Source: JBMOKU01 sp049324315 (GTDB taxonomy: Bacteria; Bacillota; Clostridia; Peptostreptococcales; Thermotaleaceae). From it: a stretch of DNA of 64,000 nt. The notes under the pieces are model-generated. The model made no database searches, was not told where the DNA came from, and saw only the letters and a list, made by a program, of their open reading frames with translations. The first letter of the stretch is position 1, and each line of letters starts with the position of its first letter. The position numbers and the translations under genes were made by a program. The stretch spans positions 62,001 through 126,000 of the forward strand of contig JBMOKU010000057.1 of NCBI GenBank assembly GCA_049324315.1, read 5' to 3'. Positions 8,550 through 16,161 of this stretch are shown here, in pieces.

Positions 8550-9383
8550 TTATTCAAAGGTCACGATAGCATCCGGTCGCTTGATCCTTAGAAGCACTGT
8601 CTCCAGTATACGAAGGTTGTGATTTAGCTGTTCAGGTCCAAGATAAGCGGTAACCATATCTTGCCCAATGACCAGGTCCATGTTCTCAGCACCTTTGTTC
8701 AGCAGAACAGCCTTGTTTTTTCCTAGTGCTGGTGTTTGATAAATCTTACCGCCTACCAATTCCTTCACACGATCAAGCTCCAAGATACCGGTACCAGCTT
8801 GAAGTCTCTGCATTTGAAGATACAGATCAGGACTGACAATCAATACATAAGGACCATAGAAACCTTTCTGTATAAGCATTTCGATTCCCAACGCTATATC
8901 TTTGAAAGGATTCTCGCCTTCTGACCAGTTTGTCTTCTCAAGAACTTGTCGTCCTTCCACCGTTGTCAAACCAGGATAGCCAAGCTCCGGATTTCCATGG
9001 AAAATGATGCGATCTTCCTTCTGGCAGCAAGCTGTGGCAGCGATGGCAGCAGGAGCCAGCTCAACAGGAACATTCATTTGCTTACTTCTTTCAATATCAC
9101 GCCAAGATAAGGAAAAATCTTTATATAACATAGGTAGGGTTACGTACTTTCTTCCAGATACTTTAATAGGTGTATCTTCTTCGCCGAAAAAATCCACCTT
9201 TGTATCCATGTTAACATCCAAACGATCGATGTTGATGCTGTCAACGCCAGGGCCCAATGGACCAAATATCGGTATGAATCTTCTTCCGATTAACTGCTCC
9301 TTTGCAACGCGAACAACAAGCTCATCGATGCTGTTCCACATATCATTTGTAAAAAGTGAGTCATTTCTTAATAAATATTCCAT
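8550..9383 (-). CDS. Encapsulin shell protein (family 1, linocin M18-like)
   Basis: A 277-residue HK97-fold encapsulin. The N-terminus MEYLLRNDSLFTNDMWNSID is diagnostic, followed by IGRRFIPIFGPLGPG, and the P-domain/A-domain region includes YKDFSLSWRDIE and GFYGPYVLIVSPDLY; the C-terminus RIKRPDAIVTFE is also typical. Many copies assemble into a hollow icosahedral shell that holds a cargo enzyme. The start lies 15 bases after the cargo gene, behind AAAGGAGGGG that overlaps the cargo stop codon, so cargo and shell are co-expressed. Length matches the family. Confidence 0.95.
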   Translation of the reverse strand: MEYLLRNDSLFTNDMWNSIDELVVRVAKEQLIGRRFIPIFGPLGPGVDSINIDRLDVNMDTKVDFFGEEDTPIKVSGRKYVTLPMLYKDFSLSWRDIERSKQMNVPVELAPAAIAATACCQKEDRIIFHGNPELGYPGLTTVEGRQVLEKTNWSEGENPFKDIALGIEMLIQKGFYGPYVLIVSPDLYLQMQRLQAGTGILELDRVKELVGGKIYQTPALGKNKAVLLNKGAENMDLVIGQDMVTAYLGPEQLNHNLRILETVLLRIKRPDAIVTFE

Positions 9384-9398
9384 AGGGGTCCCCTCCTT

Positions 9399-9764
9399 TT
9401 ACTCTTCTAATAGACTGCCTACTGTCTTAACAGGCGTCTGTTCATGCTCTATTTTTTTTTCTTCGATACCCAAATCCTGTAACATTTCTCTAACTTCTTC
9501 TTCACCCTCCGCAAACAATTCTCCCTCTCTGGGGTCTAAGATGCGAAGAAGTGCCATGAGCTCTCCCACGTGGGCTTTTTCTTCATCTCGAATGTCTGCG
9601 ATTACCTTTTTAGCAATAGGATTGTCTGTGGCTTGCACATGGGCATCGTAGATGTAGATTGCCTCCAACTCTCCGGCTATGTCCAATCGAATCGCTTGAA
9701 TCAGTTCTTCATTTGATATCTTTCTGTCTACGTTTCCGCTGAACGGATTTGCAAAGCTTGGCAT
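9399..9764 (-). CDS. Encapsulated ferritin-like protein (EncFtn cargo)
   Basis: I start at the ATG encoding MPSFANPFSG (9764), since AAAGGAGGT lies 8 bases upstream. The 121-residue product has the short two-helix ferritin fold of encapsulated ferritins: GELEAIYIYDAH on the first helix and DEEKAHVGEL on the second give the conserved iron-binding Glu, Glu and ExxH residues. After an acidic linker it ends in TVGSLLEE, which fits the C-terminal targeting peptide that docks cargo inside the shell. It would oxidise ferrous iron and store it within the encapsulin made from the next gene. It is first in the operon. Confidence 0.93.
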   Translation of the reverse strand: MPSFANPFSGNVDRKISNEELIQAIRLDIAGELEAIYIYDAHVQATDNPIAKKVIADIRDEEKAHVGELMALLRILDPREGELFAEGEEEVREMLQDLGIEEKKIEHEQTPVKTVGSLLEE

Positions 9765-9943
9765 TTTCAATACCTCCTTTAAATATGTATACGATATGTT
9801 TATATTCAAGAGTTTATAAAACATAACTCTTTTTAGATAGCATGATGATCAATATGCACAAAACGATGAGAAGATTTTGAATGTCATTGTTAAATATATC
9901 CTTAAATTCGTATACTAAACATTTTTTCACAAAAGATTTTATC

Positions 9944-9972
9944 TTGTAGGGAATGGTCAGTGACCATTCCGA
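9944..9972 (+). repeat. Family B hairpin repeat, copy 2
   Basis: After TTGTAGGG the arms GGAATGGTCA and TGACCATTCC form a nearly loopless hairpin. It lies upstream of the encapsulin operon on a stretch (9765-10148) otherwise without a gene. Confidence 0.6.
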
Positions 9973-10020
9973 CTGGAGTTCTTTATCTATACATTCATGG
10001 ACATCTACGCCCCTAGAACA

Positions 10021-10063
10021 GAATGTATTTTCTTTTGTAGGGAACGGTCTCTGTGCCGTCCCG
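10021..10063 (+). repeat. Family B hairpin repeat, copy 3
   Basis: This copy has the full form: GAATGTATTTTCTTTTGTAG, then GGAACGG-TCTCTGTG-CCGTCCC. The same lead sequence occurs at 57121 and, inverted, at 26890-26910. Confidence 0.75.
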
Positions 10064-10099
10064 CAGGACGAAATACCATTTTAAAGATGTAAATTCATA

Positions 10100-10138
10100 G
10101 AAAAAGAAAAGAGATAGAGCAAAAGCTCTACCTCAGTA
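10100..10138 (-). terminator. Terminator of the Ca2+ ATPase gene
   Basis: On the minus strand the stem GTAGAGC/GCTCTAT with loop TTTT-like bases is followed by CTCTTTTCTTTTTC. Confidence 0.7.
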
Positions 10139-10148
10139 AAGACAGGAC

Positions 10149-12824
10149 TTATTTAAATATTAATTTCCGAATCATATTCAGCGGTATGATGAAGAAGGAC
10201 AATCCCAAAACGACAGCCCATTCGTTGAGAATCAGCGGTGATGTACGAAGGATTTTGCCGCCGATGAAGGTCAATAGAATTTGTACCACTGAAATCAATA
10301 GGACGACTCGCGTGAAGCCGGGGTTCTTTGAGATATTATCAAAAATATTGACTTCAGCTGTCCTTGCATTAAACATATTAAATACATTTAAGAATATGAA
10401 GAAACCGAAGAATCCTGTCAGAAGGACGATATCGTTTGGTGAAGTTCTGAATAGTGCGCTGATGGTTTCGGACTTTAGGAACCATGCACTGGCAGCTGCC
10501 ACAATAATACCGTTGAATAGGATAGAATTCCACATAGGCGTCGTTACCATAGATTCTTCACGGGACTTAGGCTTTTCAAACATATACTTATGCAATGCCG
10601 TTTCTCCACCAAAGGCCAGTGCAGCTAAGGTATCCATCACCAGGTTAACCCACAGCATCTGTGTCATGGTTAGCGGAAGTCCGCCGCCCAGACCCAGGAA
10701 AGGTCCCATGAAGGCAATGAGCACAGCAGCAACGTTGATTGTCAACTGGAATACGATGAATTTACGGATACTGTGGAAGATGGTTCTTCCGTACAGGACT
10801 GCCTTTGTAATGGACAGGAAGTTGTCATCCAATACCACGATATCTCCAGCTTCCTTGGCCACCTCTGTACCGGAGCCCATGGCAAATCCCACATCAGCCC
10901 GTTTCAGTGCAGGAGAATCGTTGACTCCATCTCCGGTCATCCCTACCACCAAACCCAGTTCTTGGGATATCCTTACCAATCTGGATTTATCAGATGGAAG
11001 GGCTCTGCTGATTACACGGACATTTGGCAAAACTTCTTTAAGCTTCTCATCAGACATTTCGTTAATTTCTGCTGATGTATAAGCCAATTCATCATCATTT
11101 TTCAATAAACCGGTTTCCTTGGCAATGGCGATAGCTGTTTCTTTACGGTCACCGGTGATCATAACGACCTGAATACCTGCATCTTGTGCTTCCTTGATAG
11201 CAGCGATGGATTCTGAACGGATTTCGTCACGAATGCCTAAGATACCCACCAAAGTATAAGCGCCTGTGATTTCTTCATCCTCTATCTTTCCGTCTGTAGT
11301 GACTAAGGCAAGGAGACGGATGGCACGCTTAGCTGCATCGTCCATTTTTTGCTCTAAAGCATCTGCATACTCTTTTGTGAATGACTTTTTATGACCGGTC
11401 CCATCGTAATAGAATTCGCATTTGTCGATTAGCTTCTCAGGAGCACCCTTTACCAGTGTACCTTCAAAATCACCGGTCAACTCACAGGCAGAGAATTTAC
11501 GGGCGCTGCTGAATTCGATGGTTTCCCCTCTATGAAGATTGGTAAACATGTGCTTATCAGAAAAATCGATGTATTCCATCAAAGCGCGCTCTGTCAAGTT
11601 TCCTCCGACTACCTGGGGTTTGTCGGTGTCCACATCACTTAGAATGGCGGCTGTGTTGTATTCAATAGATGTTCTAACTAGTTTTTTAAGTTCATCGGGT
11701 ATGCTTGTATAGTGCTTATAGGTAGCACTCTCACTGGTGAGAAACTCTACCACTTCCAGTTGACCTTTTGTAATGGTACCGGTTTTATCACTGAATAAGA
11801 TATTGATGCTTCCTGCCGTTTCGATACCGATCAGCTTACGGACCAACAGGTTGTCGGCAAGGAGCTTACGCATATTCAGGGATAACACGATGGCAATCAT
11901 CATGGGCAGTCCTTCCGGTACAGCCACAACCACAATGATGATGGCCAGAATCAGCGCTTTTACCAAGTCATTTAACGGATTTCCCATGGTAGGGATGCTG
12001 TTATTCCAGTTTGAAAGATACTGCATGATCGTCGGCCAATCAAAGTTGTTGTCGATGACTGCCGTCTTAAAGAAATATGAGAGGGCGATCAAGGTACCAC
12101 CAGTGTAGCCGAATTTAGCGATGCCATCTGCCAGATGGGTCAGTTTTACCTTCATAGGAGATTCAACGCCATCATCGATGGATAACTCCTTAGCAATCTC
12201 GCCAAATACAGTACCGTCACCGATCTTAGCAGCAACCAGAATGGCTTCCCCTGATGTTACCACAGAACCTCTAAAGACCTTCTCTTTATCAGAAAAGTCA
12301 TCGGCTCCAAAATCTCTTTCAATGTTTGACGATATCTTTAATACTTCCTCGGATTCTCCATTTAGGGTGGACTGGTCTACCTTGACGGAACCATCCAGAA
12401 TGAATCCGTCTACAGGCACCTTGTCACCGGGCTGCAGCAGGATATAGTCTCCTTTAACAATATCATCAATCAAGATTTCCTGGGCAAGCCCATTACGGAA
12501 TACCTTGATATGTATTTTGGATGCTTCTTCCTGGAGTTTTTGAAAGGAATTTTCGTTTCTAAATTCACTGATGGTGGAGATCAAGGTTGCCAATACCACA
12601 GCAATGGCGATACCCAACGATTCGTACCATTCGGTCTTCCCAAAGAAGAAGAAAACCATATTGATGACAAGGGCGAGAACTAAGATCTTGATGATGGGAT
12701 CGTTGAAGTTGTCTTTCAATTTGTCCCAAAATGTTTCCTGTTCCTGCTGCGAAAGCTGGTTTGTACCATACTTTTTCCGCGATTGTTCTACCTCTTCTGA
12801 CGTTAAACCATTGTAAAACTTCAT
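10149..12824 (-). CDS. Calcium-transporting P-type ATPase (P2 type, PMCA/SERCA-like)
   Basis: An 891-residue P-type ATPase. It has an N-terminal cation-ATPase domain (LTSEEVEQSRKKYGTNQL), the TGES-equivalent STLNGESEEV in the actuator, the ion-site helix VVAVPEGLP, the phosphorylation motif LFSDKTGTITKG, MITGDRKETA and MTGDGVNDSPALKRADVG in the haloacid domain, and four late TM helices with NLVMDTLAALAFG. These mark a Ca2+ exporter. It starts after AAGGAGGA. It is divergent from the Ter cluster 290 bases away; the Ter proteins bind Ca2+, which makes functional linkage plausible. Confidence 0.92.
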   Translation of the reverse strand: MKFYNGLTSEEVEQSRKKYGTNQLSQQEQETFWDKLKDNFNDPIIKILVLALVINMVFFFFGKTEWYESLGIAIAVVLATLISTISEFRNENSFQKLQEEASKIHIKVFRNGLAQEILIDDIVKGDYILLQPGDKVPVDGFILDGSVKVDQSTLNGESEEVLKISSNIERDFGADDFSDKEKVFRGSVVTSGEAILVAAKIGDGTVFGEIAKELSIDDGVESPMKVKLTHLADGIAKFGYTGGTLIALSYFFKTAVIDNNFDWPTIMQYLSNWNNSIPTMGNPLNDLVKALILAIIIVVVAVPEGLPMMIAIVLSLNMRKLLADNLLVRKLIGIETAGSINILFSDKTGTITKGQLEVVEFLTSESATYKHYTSIPDELKKLVRTSIEYNTAAILSDVDTDKPQVVGGNLTERALMEYIDFSDKHMFTNLHRGETIEFSSARKFSACELTGDFEGTLVKGAPEKLIDKCEFYYDGTGHKKSFTKEYADALEQKMDDAAKRAIRLLALVTTDGKIEDEEITGAYTLVGILGIRDEIRSESIAAIKEAQDAGIQVVMITGDRKETAIAIAKETGLLKNDDELAYTSAEINEMSDEKLKEVLPNVRVISRALPSDKSRLVRISQELGLVVGMTGDGVNDSPALKRADVGFAMGSGTEVAKEAGDIVVLDDNFLSITKAVLYGRTIFHSIRKFIVFQLTINVAAVLIAFMGPFLGLGGGLPLTMTQMLWVNLVMDTLAALAFGGETALHKYMFEKPKSREESMVTTPMWNSILFNGIIVAAASAWFLKSETISALFRTSPNDIVLLTGFFGFFIFLNVFNMFNARTAEVNIFDNISKNPGFTRVVLLISVVQILLTFIGGKILRTSPLILNEWAVVLGLSFFIIPLNMIRKLIFK

Positions 12825-13001
12825 AAATCGTATTCCTCCTTAATATTGGAATGTAAGATACCAAAGGGGTAGGATGCTAACTTTGTAAAAATATACCATA
12901 CACACATATTATATTATAATTCAAAAAAAATAAATAATCCACATGAGACATGTTAAGTCATATCATAAAAGTTTTTTGCATAAACTGAATCGTTATGGAT
13001 A

Positions 13002-13042
13002 TATAATAGTATAGATTGTAACCAAATTTTAACCAAAATTCT
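13002..13042 (+). promoter_or_regulatory. Candidate promoter element and 11-bp direct repeat before terD
   Basis: A TATAAT at 13002-13007 is the likely -10, but no good -35 sits 17 bp upstream. Downstream, TAACCAAATTT is immediately followed by TAACCAAAATT, an 11-bp tandem repeat of the sort bound by OmpR-family regulators. Weak -35 plus repeat suggests regulated expression. Confidence 0.4.
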
Positions 13043-13115
13043 AAGAGGAATTTTGAGACAAAAATAGAAGTATAAAGCTATACAAGAAAAAATTATGGAA
13101 GAAGGGGTTTTTCAA

Positions 13116-13697
13116 ATGGCAATTAGCTTACAAAAAGGACAAAAAGTTGATTTAACAAAAACAAATCCTGGTTTGACGAAGGTAATGGTTGGATTAGGAT
13201 GGGACACAAACAAGTATGATGGAGGTCATGCATTCGACTTGGATACGGCTGCATTCCTGCTGGGTGAAAGCGGTAAAGTGACCAGTGAGAAAGATTTCGT
13301 TTTCTACAATAACCTGCAAGGTGGAAACGGCTCTGTGGTACATATGGGCGACAACCTTACCGGCGAAGGTGAAGGCGATGACGAGCAAATCAAAATTGAA
13401 TTAGCAAAAGTTCCTGATAGTGTACAAAAAATTGCATTTACGGTTACAATCCATGAGGCAGCACAGCGAGGACAGAACTTTGGACAGGTATCCAACTCCT
13501 TTATTAGAATCGTTAATGCAGACAGCAACGAAGAATTAATCCGATACGATTTGGGAGAAGATTTCAGCATCGAGACTGCTATTGTCGTCGCAGAACTATA
13601 CCGACACGGCGCTGAATGGAAATTCAACGCCATCGGCAGCGGCTTCCAAGGTGGACTAGGGGCACTTTGCGGAAACTTTGGTATTAATGTAGGCTAA
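13116..13697 (+). CDS. TerD family protein 1
   Basis: I start at the ATG encoding MAISLQKGQKVDLTK (13116) after GAAGGGG. The 193-residue TerD domain has the family pattern: KVMVGLGWDTNKYDGG, the acidic metal-binding strand FDLDTAAFLL, GDNLTGEGEGDDEQI, and the C-terminal YRHGAEWKFNAIGSGFQGGL. TerD proteins are cytoplasmic Ca2+-binding proteins of the tellurite/chemical-stress response, often associated with membrane-linked complexes. It is the first gene of the cluster and ends at a terminator, which could leave it more highly expressed than the genes behind it. It is close in sequence to the third TerD copy at 15269. Confidence 0.93.
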   Translation: MAISLQKGQKVDLTKTNPGLTKVMVGLGWDTNKYDGGHAFDLDTAAFLLGESGKVTSEKDFVFYNNLQGGNGSVVHMGDNLTGEGEGDDEQIKIELAKVPDSVQKIAFTVTIHEAAQRGQNFGQVSNSFIRIVNADSNEELIRYDLGEDFSIETAIVVAELYRHGAEWKFNAIGSGFQGGLGALCGNFGINVG

Positions 13698-13701
13698 CAA
13701 T

Positions 13702-13738
13702 AAAAGGGAGAGCTGCAAAGGCGGCTCTGCCTTTTTTC
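13702..13738 (+). terminator. Terminator after the first terD
   Basis: AAAGG-GAGAGC pairs imperfectly with GGCTCTGCCTTT, followed by a T-run. It probably reduces read-through into the next gene. Confidence 0.7.
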
Positions 13739-13781
13739 ACAGCAAGCAGTGAGTTTATGTAAAAGAAGAGGTGTGAGCGAA

Positions 13782-14459
13782 TTGAAATATGAAATATTGT
13801 ATCAAGGCGCATTTCCTATCGTACGTGCTTATTTGCAGCAAGGGGAGACATTAAAGTGTGAGTCGGGAGCCATGGTGTCCATGTCATCTACCATTGATGT
13901 GGATGGTAAAATGGAGGGGGGCCTATTTAAAGGTATAGGCAGAATGCTGGCAGGAGAAAAATTCTTTTTCCAGACACTAAGGGCAAGTAGAGGCCCGGGA
14001 GAAGTATTGTTTGCACCTTCCATCCCAGGTAGTGTTATGGATGTAGAATTGGATGGAACCTATGGGCTTCGTGTGCAGAAGGATGGTTTCTTAGGTGGAC
14101 AGGAAAGCATCGAGGTGGAAACACAAATGCAAAACCTCGCCCAAGGAATCTTTTCTGGAGAAGGCTTTTTTATCCTGACCATTAGAGGAAAAGGTGTGGT
14201 GCTTATCAATTCTTATGGCTCCATTCATCCGATTAATCTTGAAGCGGGTCAAGAAATGGTTATCGACAATAGTCATTTGGTGGCATGGCCGGATTATATG
14301 CATTATACCATTGAGAAAGCTTCGAAAGGTTGGATATCCAGCGTTACATCAGGAGAAGGATTGGTATGTCGCTTTAGGGGACCTGGTACCGTATTGATCC
14401 AGACAAGAAACCCAAGAGGCTTTGGAGAATGGGTTAGACAATTTATCCCTCAAAAATAG
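13782..14459 (+). CDS. AIM24 / TIGR00266 family protein
   Basis: I favour the TTG at 13782 (giving MKYEILYQGAFP), as AGAAGAGGTG lies 8 bases before it and family members begin this way; a GTG start further upstream is possible. The protein of about 225 residues is a double-stranded beta-helix domain of the AIM24/TIGR00266 family, with ESGAMVSMSS near the start and a glycine-rich core. The function is unknown; members are regularly encoded next to TerD genes. It sits between two terD copies and points the same way, supporting a role in the same stress system, perhaps at the membrane. Confidence 0.8.
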   Translation: MKYEILYQGAFPIVRAYLQQGETLKCESGAMVSMSSTIDVDGKMEGGLFKGIGRMLAGEKFFFQTLRASRGPGEVLFAPSIPGSVMDVELDGTYGLRVQKDGFLGGQESIEVETQMQNLAQGIFSGEGFFILTIRGKGVVLINSYGSIHPINLEAGQEMVIDNSHLVAWPDYMHYTIEKASKGWISSVTSGEGLVCRFRGPGTVLIQTRNPRGFGEWVRQFIPQK

Positions 14460-14535
14460 AGATTTATGGGATTTGAATATTGAATCAGACAATTTATACC
14501 GAAATCACGTAGATAAAAATGGGGAGTGATGAGAG

Positions 14536-15147
14536 ATGTCAATTAATTTGCAAAAAGGTCAACGTGTTGACTTAACAAAAGGAAATGCAGGATTAGCAAA
14601 GCTTATGGTGGGTCTTGGATGGGACCCTGTAAAAAAAGGAGGCGGCGGTGGCCTGCTGGGCTCACTGTTTGGCGGCGGCAGTGCTCCAAATGTCGACTGC
14701 GATGCTTCCGTGTTGATGCTGAATGAGCAAGGCAAATTTAACCGTAAGGAAGATATCATCTATTTTGGCAATTTGAAAAGCACCTGCGGTAGTGTACGCC
14801 ATACCGGAGATAATCTGACAGGAGACGGGGATGGAGATGATGAGCAGATCCATGTAGATCTTTCCTTGGTGCCACCTCATATTCATAAGCTTGTCTTTGT
14901 GGTAAATATTTATGACTGCGTAAGAAGAAAACAAGACTTCGGCCTTATTCAAAATGCATTCATCCGTGTAGTGAATATGTCAAATAATCAAGAACTTGTT
15001 CGTTTTAACCTAACGGATAACTATGCCGGAAAAACAACGCTTATGGTAGGAGAAATCTATCGTCATGGTGGAGAATGGAAATTTGCAGCCTTGGGTGAAG
15101 GAACCATAGACGCTTCCCTCAGCGAAATTGCTGCTAAATATAGATAA
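14536..15147 (+). CDS. TerD family protein 2, with glycine-rich insertion
   Basis: A 203-residue TerD paralogue starting MSINLQKGQRVDLTKGN after GGGGAGTGATGAG. It has the same framework as its neighbours (MVGLGWDPV, GDNLTGDGDGDDEQI, YRHGGEWKFAALGEG). Two things set it apart: a glycine-rich insertion of about 20 residues (GGGGGLLGSLFGGGS) just where the other copies have DTNKYDGG, and DCDASVLMLNEQGK in place of DLDTAAFLL. Copies with this insertion are often called TerX- or TerD-like. The insertion may be a flexible or membrane-touching loop. Probably binds Ca2+ as a partner of the other two. Confidence 0.9.
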   Translation: MSINLQKGQRVDLTKGNAGLAKLMVGLGWDPVKKGGGGGLLGSLFGGGSAPNVDCDASVLMLNEQGKFNRKEDIIYFGNLKSTCGSVRHTGDNLTGDGDGDDEQIHVDLSLVPPHIHKLVFVVNIYDCVRRKQDFGLIQNAFIRVVNMSNNQELVRFNLTDNYAGKTTLMVGEIYRHGGEWKFAALGEGTIDASLSEIAAKYR

Positions 15148-15181
15148 GTCAAGAAGGATATAAATCTACGCTTCTAGATAT

Positions 15182-15226
15182 AGAAGGTATTTTCTTTCGT
15201 AGGGAACGACGTCCTCGTCGTCCCGA
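15182..15226 (+). repeat. Family B hairpin repeat, copy 4
   Basis: AGGTATTTTCTTTCGTAGGG leads into GGAACGACG-TCCT-CGTCGTCCC. It lies between two terD genes, so it would be transcribed within the cluster if terD2 and terD3 are joined. Confidence 0.7.
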
Positions 15227-15268
15227 AAAGATTTTTAAATGATTTAATCAATAAGGAGGGTTTTGCGT

Positions 15269-15850
15269 ATGTCTATTAGTTTGACAAAGGGGCAAAAAAT
15301 TGATTTAACCAAGACGAATCCGGGGCTAAAGAAAGTTATCATCGGTTTGGGTTGGGATACCAATAAATACTCCGGAGGTTATGATTTTGACTTGGACGCT
15401 TCTGCTTTCCTGACCAATGAATTCGATAAAGTAACAAATGACAGAGATTTTGTATTCTATAACAATCTTCAGGGTGGTAATGGTTCTGTAATCCATACGG
15501 GGGACAATAGAACCGGTGAAGGCGAAGGCGATGACGAGCAGATCAAGGTGGATTTCAGTAAAGTGCCTGCGAATATACATAAAATAGGAATAACAGTCAC
15601 CATCCACGAGGCAGCCCAGAGGGGACAAAACTTCGGACAGGTGTCTAATGCCTTTGTCCGCGTTGTCAACGAAGAAACGAATCAAGAAGTTTTACGCTAT
15701 GACCTGGCAGAGGATTTTTCCGTTGAAACAGCGCTGGTTGTTTGTGAGCTTTACCGTCATAGTGGGGAATGGAAGTTTAGTGCCGTAGGCAGCGGATTTC
15801 AGGGCGGTCTTGCTGCACTATGCAGAAATTATGGTCTTCAAGTAGACTAG
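15269..15850 (+). CDS. TerD family protein 3
   Basis: I start at the ATG encoding MSISLTKGQKIDLTK (15269), 8 bases after AAGGAGGG. The 193-residue product is the closest relative of TerD 1 in the window: GLGWDTNKYSGG, FDLDASAFL, GDNRTGEGEGDDEQI and YRHSGEWKFSAVGSGFQGGL. One motif position differs (GDNR for GDNL). The local duplication of terD is common in Ter clusters, where several paralogues are thought to assemble together. It has its own strong ribosome binding site and is followed by a hairpin terminator. Confidence 0.93.
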   Translation: MSISLTKGQKIDLTKTNPGLKKVIIGLGWDTNKYSGGYDFDLDASAFLTNEFDKVTNDRDFVFYNNLQGGNGSVIHTGDNRTGEGEGDDEQIKVDFSKVPANIHKIGITVTIHEAAQRGQNFGQVSNAFVRVVNEETNQEVLRYDLAEDFSVETALVVCELYRHSGEWKFSAVGSGFQGGLAALCRNYGLQVD

Positions 15851-15882
15851 TCAGACAGATTACTATAGGATGTTTCAAGGGG

Positions 15883-15930
15883 TCAACGGACAGTAGATGC
15901 TCTTCGGAATTTCTACTGCTCGTTGATTGT
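15883..15930 (+). terminator. Hairpin after the third terD
   Basis: TCAACG..CAGTAGA (15883-15897) pairs with TCTACTG..CGTTGA (15912-15926), followed by TTGTTT. It probably ends the terD transcript, leaving the lyase-PRTase module to another promoter or to read-through. Confidence 0.65.
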
Positions 15931-15963
15931 TTCATATAAAAATAAGTTTTACGCTACCAGAAC

Positions 15964-15996
15964 AGAATGTAGGGGACGGTCTCCATGCCGTCCCGC
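15964..15996 (+). repeat. Family B hairpin repeat, copy 5
   Basis: AGAATGTAGGGGACGG-TCTCCATG-CCGTCCC. Almost the same as copy 9 at 57132. Confidence 0.7.
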
Positions 15997-16026
15997 AAAA
16001 TAAATGGGCTATTTACTTGGGCGTTA

Positions 16027-16128
16027 TGGGGACGTTTCGAATGTTTCCTGTAGGGGCGCGCATTGCGCGTCCGTTGCTTCTAGAAAGGAAAACGATGGAA
16101 CTGTCCCCGTGGCGCAGCGGATATATAT
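16027..16128. repeat. Family A hairpin interrupted by a family B repeat
   Basis: The left arm GGGGACGTTTCGAATGTTTCC (16029 on) and right arm GGAAAACGATGGAACTGTCCCC (to about 16110) are imperfect complements. Between them lies TGTAGGGGCGCGC-ATT-GCGCGTCCG, a family B hairpin. The flank GTGGCGCAGCG matches the flank of the copies at 45196 and 57043. This reads as one repeat inserted in the loop of another. Confidence 0.6.
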
Positions 16129-16161
16129 GGTACGTTTATGAAGTGAGAAGGGAATAGGATT

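Noticed and set aside
10186..11082. Plus-strand 298-codon ORF opposite the Ca2+ ATPase gene
   Set aside because: It lies wholly antisense to conserved P-type ATPase motifs and has no protein-like pattern.
12825..13115. yybP-ykoY (Mn2+) riboswitch before the P-type ATPase
   Set aside because: Such elements precede some P-type ATPases, but none of the conserved blocks is visible on either strand.
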